Shown piece after piece: positions 7,572 through 18,056 of a stretch of DNA of 64,000 bases. The position numbers and the translations under genes were made by a program. This stretch comes from an uncultured Pelagibacteraceae bacterium (GTDB lineage Bacteria; Pseudomonadota; Alphaproteobacteria; Pelagibacterales; Pelagibacteraceae), in contig CACIRD010000001.1 of the NCBI GenBank assembly GCA_902588965.1, positions 1-64,000 of the forward strand, written 5' to 3'. Under the pieces are notes generated by a model. It did no database searches. It worked only from the letters and a program-made list of their open reading frames with translations, and was not told the origin of the DNA. The stretch's first letter is position 1. Every line of letters begins with the position of its first letter.

Positions 7572-9507
7572 TAAGATAATTTTCAACTTCTTCTAAATTC
7601 TTAAGCTTTTCTGAACAGGTTTGGTTTTTGCAAATTAGAACATAATTTTCACTATTATTTTCCTTGTATATAAATGTTGCTTTCTCAAAATATTTTCTAA
7701 TCAGATGAGTTTTTATATTTTCAAGTGTTTTATTGTTTCCATTAAATGTAAAAGTAATATTTGCATCACAAATATCTAAAATTTTTATATAGCTAAACAT
7801 TTGTGAATAACTATTGTTTATTGAGGAGTGATAAGATTTTTTTAGTGTCTCAATCTTTTCTTTCCAAAAATTATCTTCAGTAATATTGAATATTTTGTTA
7901 CATACTAATAAAAAAATACTGTTACCATTGGGTATATTATTATCAATAATATCAATTGGTTTTACGAAAATATCATTAAAACTTTTAATATTTTTTTGTA
8001 ATAAATTGTTTTCTTCGTCATAAAATAATTCCCAAACTTCTTTTAATAGCTTTGAGCATTTCTTAAGTGAAACTTCATCTTTATTAATTTCATACATTGA
8101 AATTAAAAGAAGACAGAAATAAACGTAATCTTCTAAAAAAACATCAATCTCATTTCGATTTTTATCGTAACAATGGAAAAGATTATTACTAAGTATTTTT
8201 TTAAGATTGTTATAATAATTTATTGCTTGATTATAAATTTCATCATCATCTAAAACAAAAGACGAGTGTAAAATTGAGTAAATCCAGTAGCTATTTAAAT
8301 CAGTTTGAGATTTATCATCAAAAAATGGTTTAATTCTTTTCTCTCTTATGGAGCAAAGCTTTTGTTCTATATTTTTTATATTCTCTCTTTCGACAGTATT
8401 AATATTGATATCATTTTTCTCTACCAATATATTTGCTCCTTCAAAGTTTCCCTCTTTTGTAATTTCATATTTTTTTTTAAAAAGTTCTAGATCATCTTTA
8501 AGTAAATTTTCTAATTCCTTATATTCCCAAACATAGTATTTGCCCTCTATACCTTCACTGTCTGCGTCATACGCCGAGCCAAGTAAGTCACTTTTGTTTT
8601 TAAATTCAGAATTTATAAATTTAATTGTTTGTTTTAGTTTTTCTTTAAAATAAGAATCATTCGTATGATTAACAAAACTATTTAAAATTTTAACAAATAA
8701 AATATTGTCATAAAGCATCTTTTCAAAATGTGGAACAATCCATTTTTCATCTACAGTATATCTGGCAATACCCCCTTGTAGATGATCGTATATTCCTTTT
8801 GATGAAATATTTTTTAAAAGTTTATGTACTACATTTAAAAAATCTTCTTTTTTATTCTTTAAATAGAAATACATAATTGTATCAAATATATAAAACTGTG
8901 GAAACTTAGGGGCTCCTTGGAATCCTCCGTTTTCATTGTCCATATACTGTATTATTTTTTCTGCTAAAGGTTCCAAATCTTGTTTGAGAACAGAATTCTT
9001 AAGATTTAATTCTTTAAAAACCATTTTCATCTGAGAAACTTGTGCAATAATTTTTTCTCTATTTTCAGAATAAACTTTTGAAACATTTTCTAAGACTTGG
9101 TTAAAGCTTGGTCTTCCTTGAAAATTTTTTGGAGGGAAATAAGTTCCACCAGTAAATGGTACACCATTTTCATCTAAAAACATTGAAAGAGGCCAGCCTC
9201 CCTGTGTTCCAGTTAATATTCCTAGGCTTTTTTGAAAAATGAAATCTAAATCAGGTCTTTCTTCTCTATCAACTTTAATATTAATAAATTTATGATTCAT
9301 TAATTTTGCTGTTTCTTCGTTTTCAAAACTTTCATGGGCCATCACATGACACCAATGACAACTTGCATAGCCAATACTTAAGAAAATTGGCTTTTTTTCA
9401 CTTTTAGCTTTAATCAAAGTTTGTTTATTCCAAGGAAACCAATCGACAGGATTATTTTCGTGCTGCTTTAAATAAGGACTCTTTTCGTTGCTAAGTTTAT
9501 TTGTCAC
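7555..9507 (-). CDS. DUF255 thioredoxin-domain protein (YyaL/SSP411-like)
   Basis: A 650-residue protein. Residues 1-165 form a thioredoxin-like DUF255 domain with the hallmark CHWC (Cys50, Cys53) followed by HVMAHESFE and [10 protein letters not shown]. The C-terminal about 450 residues resemble the alpha/alpha six-hairpin fold of glycan epimerases, with conserved GGI(A)RY and [10 protein letters not shown] motifs. The family (human SPATA20, B. subtilis YyaL) is widely conserved but its biochemical role is unsettled. The start is GTG at 9507, one base after the HD-protein stop, with AAGG just upstream. It is part of the cvpA-purF run. Confidence 0.85.
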   Translation of the reverse strand: MTNKLSNEKSPYLKQHENNPVDWFPWNKQTLIKAKSEKKPIFLSIGYASCHWCHVMAHESFENEETAKLMNHKFINIKVDREERPDLDFIFQKSLGILTGTQGGWPLSMFLDENGVPFTGGTYFPPKNFQGRPSFNQVLENVSKVYSENREKIIAQVSQMKMVFKELNLKNSVLKQDLEPLAEKIIQYMDNENGGFQGAPKFPQFYIFDTIMYFYLKNKKEDFLNVVHKLLKNISSKGIYDHLQGGIARYTVDEKWIVPHFEKMLYDNILFVKILNSFVNHTNDSYFKEKLKQTIKFINSEFKNKSDLLGSAYDADSEGIEGKYYVWEYKELENLLKDDLELFKKKYEITKEGNFEGANILVEKNDININTVERENIKNIEQKLCSIREKRIKPFFDDKSQTDLNSYWIYSILHSSFVLDDDEIYNQAINYYNNLKKILSNNLFHCYDKNRNEIDVFLEDYVYFCLLLISMYEINKDEVSLKKCSKLLKEVWELFYDEENNLLQKNIKSFNDIFVKPIDIIDNNIPNGNSIFLLVCNKIFNITEDNFWKEKIETLKKSYHSSINNSYSQMFSYIKILDICDANITFTFNGNNKTLENIKTHLIRKYFEKATFIYKENNSENYVLICKNQTCSEKLKNLEEVENYLNEKSI

Positions 9508-9508
9508 C

Positions 9509-10066
9509 TTAAAGAATACTATAAGGTTTTCTTGAGAAAATTTTTTTTACCATTGGAGCAAAATGTCCAAGAGGAAAAGATTTATAATTAGGATCAAAAC
9601 ATCCTTGATCATAGTTTTCGCAGAAATCTATTGTTGCTTGATAGTATTTGTGTTTTTTATATTGCTCTCTTTGGTTTCTATCTCCACCTAGGTGATGAGC
9701 ATAATAATAAGTTTGAAACAATCCGTGCATTTTTACTATCCAGTATGTTTTTTCACTTACATATGGCCTTAATATTGCAGCTGCATACTCTGAGTGGTTC
9801 ATAGGTGCTAATTCATCACCAATATCATGAAGTAGAGCTGCAACAACTATCTCTTCGCTCTCTCCTGCTTTTTCAGCTTTAGTAGCACTTTGGAGTGAAT
9901 GTTCAAGTCTTGAAACTTGGTAACCTTCAAGTGTTTCATTTAGCCCAGACATAAACTTAAGAATTCTTTCAGCAGTTTCTCCAGCAAATTTTTTTTCATG
10001 CTTTTCTAAAAATAAATAGTCCTCTTTTGTCCCATGTTTCATTTCTGTAAAACTTACTTTTTTCAT
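9509..10066 (-). CDS. HD-domain protein, PhnZ-like (predicted phosphohydrolase or diiron oxygenase)
   Basis: A 185-residue HD-superfamily protein. Metal-ligand candidates are His56 (in RLEHSLQSA), His80-Asp81 (ALLHDIGD), His91, His114 and a late Asp (about 153). The RLEHSLQ segment and its spacing to the HD pair resemble PhnZ, the mixed-valence diiron phosphonate oxygenase, more than ordinary HD phosphohydrolases. However, the Tyr and Glu that PhnZ has 10 and 7 residues before this His are Leu46 and Tyr49 here, so oxygenase activity is not assured. It starts at ATG 10066, two bases after the purF stop. No phosphonate gene is nearby. Confidence 0.72.
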   Translation of the reverse strand: MKKVSFTEMKHGTKEDYLFLEKHEKKFAGETAERILKFMSGLNETLEGYQVSRLEHSLQSATKAEKAGESEEIVVAALLHDIGDELAPMNHSEYAAAILRPYVSEKTYWIVKMHGLFQTYYYAHHLGGDRNQREQYKKHKYYQATIDFCENYDQGCFDPNYKSFPLGHFAPMVKKIFSRKPYSIL

Positions 10067-10068
10067 AA

Positions 10069-11538
10069 TTAATTATTTGAAGCTGTGCTTAATAAAGATA
10101 ATTGGGTTATTTTATTATCACCGAGTTCATCAATTGGCTTAACTGGATATTCTCCAGTAAAATAATGATCAGTTAACTGTGGATATATTTTATTTCTACC
10201 TTCAAAACCTATAGCCTTGTATAAACCATCTATAGATAAAAATTTTAGTGATTTAGCATTAATATATTTACAGATTTCATCTACAGTTTTATTAGCTGCT
10301 AACAATTCTTTTTTTGTAGGCATGTCAACTCCATAGAAGTCGGGAAATTTAATTTCTGGGCATGCAATTCTTAAATGAACCTCTTTTGCGCCAGCATCAT
10401 AAAGCATATTAACAATTTTATGAGACGTGGTACCTCTGACTAAAGAGTCATCAATTAATACTATTTTTTTATTTTTTATAGAAGATTTATTAGCATTAAG
10501 TTTTAATTTAACACCAAAACTTCTAATTTTTTGTGCTGGTTCAATGAATGTCCTACCAACATAGTGATTTCTTATTAAGCCCAAATCAAAATTAATACCA
10601 GAATATTTACTATAACCTATTGCAGCGGCATTACCAGAGTCTGGCACAGGAACAACAACATCGACATTAAGATTTGACTCTTTAGCGAGTTCTGCACCAA
10701 GTCTTTTTCGGTATTCGTATGCACATTCACCATTTAATATACTGTCTGGCCTTGAGAAATAAATATATTCAAAAACACATGGTCTTATTTTTTTTACAGG
10801 AAATGGTTTTAAACTTTGTAATTTGTCGTTTTCAACATAAACAATTTCTCCATTTTCAACATCCCTAATATATTTTGCTCCTATAATATCTAAAGCACAT
10901 GTTTCAGAGGCAAATACATAAGAGTTTTTTACTTTACCAATTACTAATGGCCTGATTCCATAAGGATCTCTAACACCTATCAAGGTATTTTGTGTTAACA
11001 TTACTAACGCATAACCACCTTGAATTTGAAATAACGCATCAACTACTTTATCTATAGTTTTGTTTCTTTTAGATTTTGCTATTAATTGAACAATAGTTTC
11101 AGTATCCGATGTAGTATAAAAAATAGCACCATCCTCTACTAACTTTTTTCTTAATGTTATTGCATTTGTTAAATTTCCATTATGAGATAAACCAATTCCA
11201 CCAGTATTTGTATCTGCATAAAAAGGCTGTAGATTTCTTAAAGTAGTTCCACCTGTAGTACTATATCTGTTATGACCAATAGCATAATTTCCAGGCAAGC
11301 CTTTTAAAACTTTTTGCTTATTAAAATTATCACCAACTAAGCCAAATCTTTTTTCAGAGTGATATTTTTTTCCATCATATGATACGATTCCACAACCCTC
11401 TTGACCTCGGTGCTGAAGCGCATGCAATCCTAAGGCAGTGAGCGCAGATGCATCCTCGCTATTGCTTATACCAAAAACTCCACACTCTTCCTTGAGTTTA
11501 GGATTATGTATCCGTAACCTTTTCTTTTGCATCCTCAT
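10069..11538 (-). CDS. purF: amidophosphoribosyltransferase
   Basis: Catalyses the first committed step of purine synthesis: PRPP plus glutamine to phosphoribosylamine. The N-terminal Ntn-glutaminase domain starts at the Cys in KEECGVFG (Cys19 with the chosen start), which is exposed after removal of a short propeptide. The typical HALQHRGQEG and HNGNLTNA segments follow. The C-terminal phosphoribosyltransferase domain carries the PRPP motif VLIDDSLVRGTT. I chose ATG 11538; ATG 11532 is as good, and an upstream in-frame TTG (11565) is less likely. The gene overlaps cvpA, as in many proteobacteria. Length is normal for the family. Confidence 0.96.
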   Translation of the reverse strand: MRMQKKRLRIHNPKLKEECGVFGISNSEDASALTALGLHALQHRGQEGCGIVSYDGKKYHSEKRFGLVGDNFNKQKVLKGLPGNYAIGHNRYSTTGGTTLRNLQPFYADTNTGGIGLSHNGNLTNAITLRKKLVEDGAIFYTTSDTETIVQLIAKSKRNKTIDKVVDALFQIQGGYALVMLTQNTLIGVRDPYGIRPLVIGKVKNSYVFASETCALDIIGAKYIRDVENGEIVYVENDKLQSLKPFPVKKIRPCVFEYIYFSRPDSILNGECAYEYRKRLGAELAKESNLNVDVVVPVPDSGNAAAIGYSKYSGINFDLGLIRNHYVGRTFIEPAQKIRSFGVKLKLNANKSSIKNKKIVLIDDSLVRGTTSHKIVNMLYDAGAKEVHLRIACPEIKFPDFYGVDMPTKKELLAANKTVDEICKYINAKSLKFLSIDGLYKAIGFEGRNKIYPQLTDHYFTGEYPVKPIDELGDNKITQLSLLSTASNN

Positions 11539-12046
11539 AATTTTTTTTATTTGGGAATTCTTCAATTAAATAAATACTACCTTTTTCTACATATGAAAAG
11601 GTAAATGATTTACTAGAATCTATCGGCCATTTTTCTGAGTTATAAACAATATCTATAGAGGCAAATATACAAACAGAAACAGCATAAGCTTTAACGAATC
11701 CAAACAAGAAACCAAACATAGTATCCAATTTTCCTAGTCCAGAGTACCTGATGGTTTTGCTTATACTTTTATTAACTAGTAAAATAATAAATATTACAAC
11801 TGCAAATATTGATACACCTAATGCAATATCCAACACATATTCATTATCAATTATATCAATCATAAAAGGTTTTATTTTAGGAAACAAAAGTAAAGTAACC
11901 ACGTAAGCAAGGAGCCATTTAAAAACAGATAATAAGCTTAGAACGAAACCCTTAGTTGAACACTGCATTAAATAAAAGATTGTAATTAACAAATATATCA
12001 AATCAAAAATAGATAATATTTCATATATATTTTTGATTACTTCCAT
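11504..12046 (-). CDS. cvpA: CvpA family membrane protein
   Basis: A 180-residue inner-membrane protein with four predicted helices in the first 135 residues. The family pattern includes GFVLSLLSVFKWLLAY and a glycine-rich LDTMFGFLFGFVKAY segment. CvpA proteins are linked to colicin V export, envelope integrity and stress. The cvpA-purF pairing is a long-known gene order and supports the call. The gene overlaps purF by about 35 bp at its 3' end and begins six bases after the exporter stop, so it is inside the long minus-strand run. Confidence 0.88.
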   Translation of the reverse strand: MEVIKNIYEILSIFDLIYLLITIFYLMQCSTKGFVLSLLSVFKWLLAYVVTLLLFPKIKPFMIDIIDNEYVLDIALGVSIFAVVIFIILLVNKSISKTIRYSGLGKLDTMFGFLFGFVKAYAVSVCIFASIDIVYNSEKWPIDSSKSFTFSYVEKGSIYLIEEFPNKKNYEDAKEKVTDT

Positions 12047-12052
12047 TAACTC

Positions 12053-14437
12053 TTAATTTTTAAAAGGTTTGGTTAATAAAATTAATGAAGGTAATAGAGT
12101 TAGAACTGAAACCATTGCAAGTAGCATCGCAATCCCTGTAAAAATTCCAAAATAAATAGTTGGTATAAAGTTAGAAAAAACTAATATAGAAAAACCAAAA
12201 ACAATTGTAATGGAGGTATTTAATATTGCAATACCAACAGTTGAGTGGCAAAGTTTTATGGTCTGATTATAATCTTTCAGTTGAGCAAACTCTTCTCTAA
12301 AACGATATATATAATGAATACTATTATCTACAGCGATACCAATTGTTATAGCAGCGATAGTAATAGTCATCATATCTAAAGGGATACCCATAAGACCAAT
12401 TATGCCCAATATAAAGAAAGCTGCTAAAAAGTTAGGTACTACTCCTATAACTGATAGTTTTAAATTTTTAAATAAAATTAAAAACATACCAAATATACCA
12501 ACCATAACAAATCCCAAAGTTAATATTTGAGACTTGAACAAGCTTTGGAGCAAGTTGTTAAATAAGATTAATACACCAGCTAATTTGAATTCTTTTTCTT
12601 TTAGATTTAATTTATTTTTAAGATCATAATTGATTTTATTAATCAATTCATTTCTTCTTAGATTTTCTTTAGAATCTTTTATTCTTAAACTTATTCTTGC
12701 TTCATTATCCTCAATTGAAATATAAGGATCAATTATATCTTTTTTTATTGTTTCTGGAATTTTCGAATAAAGAACACCCATTTCTAATGTTCCGAGTGGT
12801 TTATTATTATTAAGTTGTGTTGCGACTTCTATAATAGATGAAAAAGATAAAACCTTCCCTACAGCAGGCAAACCATCCAGATAGTCATGGACTTTCTTAA
12901 TTTTATCAATCTTATCTTTTGTAAACCAGTATTTTTCATTATTTTGATTTTCGCTAGTGTCCCAATCTTCGAATTCATCATTTTCAACATCATTAGAATT
13001 TTCTATTTTGTCAGCAAATTTTATTATTACTTCAAGGGGCGTAGTTCCTCCAAGTTTATCATCTATTAGTTTCATTCCTTTATAAATTTCAGTCTTTTTA
13101 TTGAAATAGTTTATAAAGCTATTTTCCACTTCAAGCCGGCTTATTCCTAACAAACTTAGAATTATAATTATTGTAGATATAACGAAAATAAAATTTTTAT
13201 TATTAATAGATAAGTTAGAAAAATATTCAGTTATTTTTGAATCTTTTTTTTCTAATACTTCAATATTGTTGTTAGAAACAAAATTCAAAAGAGTTGGTAA
13301 CAAAGTGAATGTAATTATAAAAGATGTAATTAAACCTAATGTCATCATCCAGCCAAAATCTATAATTGGTTTTATTTCACTAAAAATTAGAGATAAAAAA
13401 GCACAAATTGTTGTTAAAACTGTATAAAGAATTGGCCAAAACATTTTCTGAGTAGTCATAAGTATAATTTCAAAATTAGTTGAATCCGAAAACTTTTTTT
13501 TTAATTGCAAAAATCTTGTACTCATATGAATATTCATTGCCATCGTTAAAATTAACATTAACGCAATAAAGTTTGAGGATATTACTGTAACTTTCCAACC
13601 CAATAGACCTAAGAGCCCCATCATGATTACTACAGAGAAAAAACAACTACTTATTGGAACTATAATCCAGATTAACTTTCTGAAAACAAACCATAATGTT
13701 CCTATAATGAATAACAAAACACCTAGACCAAAAACAACTATATCATTTTTAATAAACGTCATCATGTCATCAGCAATCATAGGAATACCACCAAGATAAA
13801 TTTTTCCTACATTTTGGTAAGTTTTAATAATTTCCCTTATTTCTAAAATATTTTGATGATTTTTTTTCTTAAGTTCTTCTTTATATTTTTCTATTTCTTT
13901 TTTATTTTGTATATTTTTTAAAACATCATCTTTTTTGATGTTAACTATTATTCCTGTTGTACCTCCATCTTCACTAATTACAAAATTTCTAAAAACGGGA
14001 CTGTCCAGTATTTCTTGAAATCCTCTTTCCTTATCAACATTTTTATCTTTTAATGTAACAAAGTTTTCAAGTCTTTCTTGAAGGGGAGCATCGGAGTTGT
14101 TTAATAATGGAATATCTAAAAGAGTAATTACATTATAAACCCAATCCAGACTTTGTAGTTTGTATTTTAAACTTAATAAATTATTTATAGAATTTTCTGA
14201 AGTAAGTGGATCATTCGGTGTAAAAGTAAGAACTAAAAAATCTTTTGCTCCATATCTCTCTGTAACTTCTCTTAAGTATTTTAAATCAGGATCACCTTCT
14301 ATTAACAATGTATCTGATGAAGCATCCAACTTAAAATCTTTTGAAAAGAAGCCAAAACCTACTAAAGTAAAAATTAAAATACAAAAAATTATCTTTGTTT
14401 TTTTAAGAACTAAATTTTGATATAATTCAGCATACAT
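12053..14437 (-). CDS. RND/MMPL-family exporter (HAE3-type)
   Basis: A 794-residue inner-membrane protein with two repeats, each one transmembrane helix, a large periplasmic loop, then about five helices. Motifs typical of the RND superfamily (MMPL/sterol-sensing type) include GGIPMIADDM before the second helix and TIAAITIGIAVDNSIHYIYRFRE in pieces near residue 705. Relatives export lipids, hopanoids or hydrophobic compounds. It sits between dnaB (23 bp) and cvpA (6 bp), where many alphaproteobacteria carry alr and radA. The substrate is unknown. With no membrane-fusion partner nearby it probably acts alone or with lipid carriers. Confidence 0.85.
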   Translation of the reverse strand: MYAELYQNLVLKKTKIIFCILIFTLVGFGFFSKDFKLDASSDTLLIEGDPDLKYLREVTERYGAKDFLVLTFTPNDPLTSENSINNLLSLKYKLQSLDWVYNVITLLDIPLLNNSDAPLQERLENFVTLKDKNVDKERGFQEILDSPVFRNFVISEDGGTTGIIVNIKKDDVLKNIQNKKEIEKYKEELKKKNHQNILEIREIIKTYQNVGKIYLGGIPMIADDMMTFIKNDIVVFGLGVLLFIIGTLWFVFRKLIWIIVPISSCFFSVVIMMGLLGLLGWKVTVISSNFIALMLILTMAMNIHMSTRFLQLKKKFSDSTNFEIILMTTQKMFWPILYTVLTTICAFLSLIFSEIKPIIDFGWMMTLGLITSFIITFTLLPTLLNFVSNNNIEVLEKKDSKITEYFSNLSINNKNFIFVISTIIIILSLLGISRLEVENSFINYFNKKTEIYKGMKLIDDKLGGTTPLEVIIKFADKIENSNDVENDEFEDWDTSENQNNEKYWFTKDKIDKIKKVHDYLDGLPAVGKVLSFSSIIEVATQLNNNKPLGTLEMGVLYSKIPETIKKDIIDPYISIEDNEARISLRIKDSKENLRRNELINKINYDLKNKLNLKEKEFKLAGVLILFNNLLQSLFKSQILTLGFVMVGIFGMFLILFKNLKLSVIGVVPNFLAAFFILGIIGLMGIPLDMMTITIAAITIGIAVDNSIHYIYRFREEFAQLKDYNQTIKLCHSTVGIAILNTSITIVFGFSILVFSNFIPTIYFGIFTGIAMLLAMVSVLTLLPSLILLTKPFKN

Positions 14438-14460
14438 TACAATTTTACTTATAATTTAAA

Positions 14461-15879
14461 TTAACTATTTTGAGTATCTTTAAATTTCGTAAACATTGGC
14501 TCAAATTCAAGCATTACATTCCCGGTAGGCCCATGTCTTTGTTTGCCAATTATAATTTCTGCTAAATTTGATACTTCGTTCATTTTAGCTTGCCATTCAG
14601 CATGTTCAACTGTTGCCATTCTTGGCTCTTTGCCTTGCAAATAATATGCTTCCCTGAAAACAAACATTACAACATCGGCATCCTGCTCAATAGAGCCAGA
14701 CTCTCTTAAATCAGATAGCATAGGTTTTTTATCATCTCTTTGTTCTACAGCCCTAGATAATTGAGATAAAGCCAAAACCGGAACTGATAATTCTTTTGCA
14801 AGAGCTTTTAATCCTTGAGTTATTTCAGAAATTTCTTGAACCCGTCCATCTTTAAATGAACGAACTGCTCGCATTAACTGTATGTAATCTACTACTATTA
14901 AATCAAGTCCATAAATTCTTTTAATTCTTCTAGCTCTATTACTTAGTGCAGCAATACTTATTGCTGGAGTCTCATCAATATAAAGTGGTAATTCAGAAAT
15001 ATTTTTTGAAGTTTCTAGAAATTTATCAAACTGTTCCTCTGAAATTTTTCCTCTTCTAATATCATTCGATTTAATTCTGGATTGTTCAGCCAATATTCTT
15101 GTTGACAATTGTTCAGATGACATCTCTAAAGAAAAAAAAGCAACAGATGATTTTTTTCCACTTTCCTGTATTTTTTGGGCTGCATTAAAGGCTATATTTG
15201 TTGCTAAAGCAGTTTTACCCATAGAAGGTCTACCTGCTATTACCAATAAATCTGAATTATGCAAACCACCGAGCCTATCATCTAAATCTCTTAGACCAGT
15301 TGGTACACCAACAATACCTTCTTCATTTTTGTAGGCGTTAGATGCCATTTCAATAGTTAATTTCATTGCATCATCAAATTTTACTAATGATGAATGAAAA
15401 GATCCTTTTTCAGCTAAATCAAATAACAACTTTTCAGAATTTTCTATTATGCTTTGTCCCGATGTATTTAAATCATTTATCTTCGCGATATCGATTGTAT
15501 TTTCAGAAATTTTAATCAATTCTCTTCTTACAAACATATCATAAATAATTTTTGAATATTCTATCGCTTGCCGTGTTGAGGTTGAAAATTTTGTAACTTT
15601 AACTAAATATTCTGGAACATTAATTTCATCTTTCTCTTTTTCAAAATAATTTTTTAATGTTATTGGATTTGCTAACATTCCTTTAAAAATTAAATTTTCT
15701 ATTGCAGCAAATATTTTTTGATGCATTGGATCATAAAAATTATTATTTGAAATAATTGTATTTATTTCATCAAAGATCTCATTTGTAAGTAGTATTGATC
15801 CAAGCACAGCTTGTTCTGCTTCAATATTATTTGGGAGTTCTTTGAAAGTATTTTGTATTACGCTGAAACTTTTTTCCAT
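14461..15879 (-). CDS. dnaB: replicative DNA helicase
   Basis: The ring helicase that unwinds DNA at the replication fork. 472 residues: N-terminal primase-interacting domain (about 15-120), linker, then the RecA-like domain with Walker A GRPSMGKT (216-223), Walker B LIVVDYIQLM and the DnaB signature LSDLRESGSIEQDADVV. Length is normal. It follows rplI by 67 bp, the usual alphaproteobacterial order rpsF-rpsR-rplI-dnaB. No intein or insertion is visible. Confidence 0.97.
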   Translation of the reverse strand: MEKSFSVIQNTFKELPNNIEAEQAVLGSILLTNEIFDEINTIISNNNFYDPMHQKIFAAIENLIFKGMLANPITLKNYFEKEKDEINVPEYLVKVTKFSTSTRQAIEYSKIIYDMFVRRELIKISENTIDIAKINDLNTSGQSIIENSEKLLFDLAEKGSFHSSLVKFDDAMKLTIEMASNAYKNEEGIVGVPTGLRDLDDRLGGLHNSDLLVIAGRPSMGKTALATNIAFNAAQKIQESGKKSSVAFFSLEMSSEQLSTRILAEQSRIKSNDIRRGKISEEQFDKFLETSKNISELPLYIDETPAISIAALSNRARRIKRIYGLDLIVVDYIQLMRAVRSFKDGRVQEISEITQGLKALAKELSVPVLALSQLSRAVEQRDDKKPMLSDLRESGSIEQDADVVMFVFREAYYLQGKEPRMATVEHAEWQAKMNEVSNLAEIIIGKQRHGPTGNVMLEFEPMFTKFKDTQNS

Positions 15880-15946
15880 AAATTTAGATTATACCAGAAT
15901 ATAAATTTATATACTCAAAAAAAAGTATGGGGATAATATTGTATAA

Positions 15947-16405
15947 TTATTGGATTGTTTCTGCAGGTATTACTTTAATTTTAATTTTTGCCTGGACTTG
16001 AGGATGCAAATTTATTACCACAACAAATTCACCCAAAGTTTTAATATCATCTTTTAGTTGTATCATAGATGGTTTAATTTCAATCTTATCATTTTCAAAA
16101 ATTATTTTAGATATTTCTGTAGGTTTTACAGATCCGTATAATTCTTTATTTTCAGTACTTAGTTTTTTTACTGTATATTCTTTAGATTTAATTTTTTCAA
16201 AAATATCTTTTGCATTTTTCTTTTTCTCTAAGTCTTTTTTGTTAAGTTCACTCTTAATTTTTTCAACTTCTTTAATATTTTCTTTAGACGCATATAAAGC
16301 TTTCTTATTTGCGATTAGAAAGTTTCTTGCAAATCCTCTCTTAACATCAATTACTTCTCCAATTGATCCAATTTTACCGATATTTTCTAATAATATAACT
16401 TTCAT
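15947..16405 (-). CDS. rplI: 50S ribosomal protein L9
   Basis: 152 residues with the L9 N-terminal signature (LLENIGKIGSIGEVIDVKRG, then GFARNFLIANKKA) that binds 23S rRNA, a long connecting helix rich in Lys/Glu (about 40-75) and the C-terminal domain ending near residue 149. Its ATG overlaps the rpsR stop by one base (TAATG), so translation is coupled. Confidence 0.97.
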   Translation of the reverse strand: MKVILLENIGKIGSIGEVIDVKRGFARNFLIANKKALYASKENIKEVEKIKSELNKKDLEKKKNAKDIFEKIKSKEYTVKKLSTENKELYGSVKPTEISKIIFENDKIEIKPSMIQLKDDIKTLGEFVVVINLHPQVQAKIKIKVIPAETIQ

Positions 16406-16677
16406 TAAATTAAAGCTAGATTTCTGGCCCTTTTAATTGACAAAGAAAGTTCTCTTTGTTTTTTTTGGCTAACATTTGTTATTCTTGATGGCAATATTTT
16501 ACCATTCTCTGAAACATATTTTTTTAATAATTTTATATTTTTGTAATCAACGATCGGAGCACCTTTTGCTGACAAAGGACATGATTTTTTAAATTTATAT
16601 TTGTTAGGTTGAAAAATACTTAGCTTAGCAAAGTTACTTTGTGATTTTTTTTTGTTTCCACCTCTTTTTTTTTGCAT
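16405..16677 (-). CDS. rpsR: 30S ribosomal protein S18
   Basis: 90 residues. The S18 core is plain: [19 protein letters not shown] and [17 protein letters not shown], ending in a basic helix. A basic N-terminal extension (residues 1-25, [11 protein letters not shown]) is somewhat longer than in E. coli, as in other alphaproteobacteria. The stop and start codons overlap by one base with rpsF upstream and rplI downstream. S18 pairs with S6 on the 30S platform. Confidence 0.96.
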   Translation of the reverse strand: MQKKRGGNKKKSQSNFAKLSIFQPNKYKFKKSCPLSAKGAPIVDYKNIKLLKKYVSENGKILPSRITNVSQKKQRELSLSIKRARNLALI

Positions 16678-17039
16678 TAATTTAAATCCTTATTTTCAAT
16701 ATTTTTCTTATCGTTTTCATCTTTTTTTCTAAAATAGTTTGTTTCTAGGTCAAATTTTTTTACTTTGACTGTTAAATATCTTAACAAATTTTTATCCATA
16801 CTTTCATTCTTTTCTAAATCTCCAATAATTTTTGTAGGTCCTTTAAATTTAAAGTGAATAAAATTACCTTTTTTATTTTTCTTTATAATGTAAGAAAGAT
16901 CGAGCAGACCCCAATTTTGAGTTTGAACAACCTCTCCATCATTTTTTTCGACTATTTTCGAATATTTCTCAGTTAACTGTTTCAGCTGAGAAGTAGTTGC
17001 ATCTTGTCTTGCTACTATTGTATGTTCGTATAAGTTCAT
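16677..17039 (-). CDS. rpsF: 30S ribosomal protein S6
   Basis: 120 residues. The S6 alpha/beta fold is recognisable from [28 protein letters not shown] and [10 protein letters not shown]. The C-terminal tail is strongly charged ([14 protein letters not shown]). It is the first gene of the rpsF-rpsR-rplI-dnaB operon. A TATAAT-like -10 on the minus strand lies at 17072-17077 in the 87-bp gap shared with the divergent fabD, but no clear -35 was found. Confidence 0.96.
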   Translation of the reverse strand: MNLYEHTIVARQDATTSQLKQLTEKYSKIVEKNDGEVVQTQNWGLLDLSYIIKKNKKGNFIHFKFKGPTKIIGDLEKNESMDKNLLRYLTVKVKKFDLETNYFRKKDENDKKNIENKDLN

Positions 17040-17126
17040 AATAGTTATTTAATAAAAAATGAGGATATACTATTATAACCCTTTAATTACAATACTTAAA
17101 ACAATAATAAAAAATAAAAAAAATAT

Positions 17127-18056
17127 ATGTTTTCTGTGATATTTCCAGGTCAGGGGTCCCAAATTGTAGGTATGGGCAAAGAATTATATTTAAAACATGA
17201 TTATATCAAAAAACTTTTTAAAAATGCAGATGACATACTTGAATTTCCAATTTCTAAATTAATTTTAGAAGGTCCAAAAGAAAAACTTAATTTAACTGAA
17301 AATACTCAACCAGCTATATTCTTAGTTGGTTACTCAATTTTTAATTTATTAAAAGATGAGTATTCTATAAATTTAAATAAGGCTAATTTTCTCGCAGGAC
17401 ATTCGTTAGGCGAGTACACAGCATTAGCATCTGCAAAATCTTTGAAATTTTCTGATACTTTAAAAATTTTGAAAATAAGAGGAATGGCAATGCAGTCATC
17501 TGTCCCAAAAGGCGAAGGTGGAATGGTTGCTGTATTAGGAAGTGAAGTTGAAAAAATTGAAAATATAATTAATAATCAGGAAGACTATGAGTGTTTTATT
17601 GCAAATGATAATTCCGATGGTCAAATAGTAGTTAGTGGTAAACTTATAGAGCTTGAAAAATTTATTTTAGATTTAAAAAAGAATAGTATTAAAAACATTT
17701 TGTTGCCCGTTAGCGCACCTTTTCATTGCAAACTAATGAGCAAAGCAACTGAAATTATGACAAGGGAAATTGAAAAAATTAATTTAAATCTTCCAACAAA
17801 CTTTATTGTTTCTAATGTAACTGCTAAAAAAGTTGCAAGCATTAAAGAGATAAAAGATCTTCTTATAAAACAAATTGAAAGCAGAGTAAGATGGAGAGAA
17901 AGTGTCTTGTTTATGATAAAAAATGGTGTTAATAAATTTATTGAAATAGGCCCAGGAAAAGTTCTGACTGGTTTAATTAAAAGAATAGATAAAAATGTAA
18001 AAGTTAGTGCAATAAATACAGAAGAAGATATAAAGTTAGTAAATATAAATGAATAA
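17127..18056 (+). CDS. fabD: malonyl-CoA:ACP transacylase
   Basis: Loads malonyl groups onto acyl carrier protein for fatty-acid synthesis. 309 residues: oxyanion-loop motif FPGQGSQ at 6-12, nucleophile Ser93 in GHSLGE, and catalytic His200 in SAPFHCKLM, all at family positions. It is the first gene of fabD-fabG-acpP-gmk and overlaps fabG by 8 bp. It diverges from rpsF across 87 bp. Confidence 0.96.
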   Translation: MFSVIFPGQGSQIVGMGKELYLKHDYIKKLFKNADDILEFPISKLILEGPKEKLNLTENTQPAIFLVGYSIFNLLKDEYSINLNKANFLAGHSLGEYTALASAKSLKFSDTLKILKIRGMAMQSSVPKGEGGMVAVLGSEVEKIENIINNQEDYECFIANDNSDGQIVVSGKLIELEKFILDLKKNSIKNILLPVSAPFHCKLMSKATEIMTREIEKINLNLPTNFIVSNVTAKKVASIKEIKDLLIKQIESRVRWRESVLFMIKNGVNKFIEIGPGKVLTGLIKRIDKNVKVSAINTEEDIKLVNINE

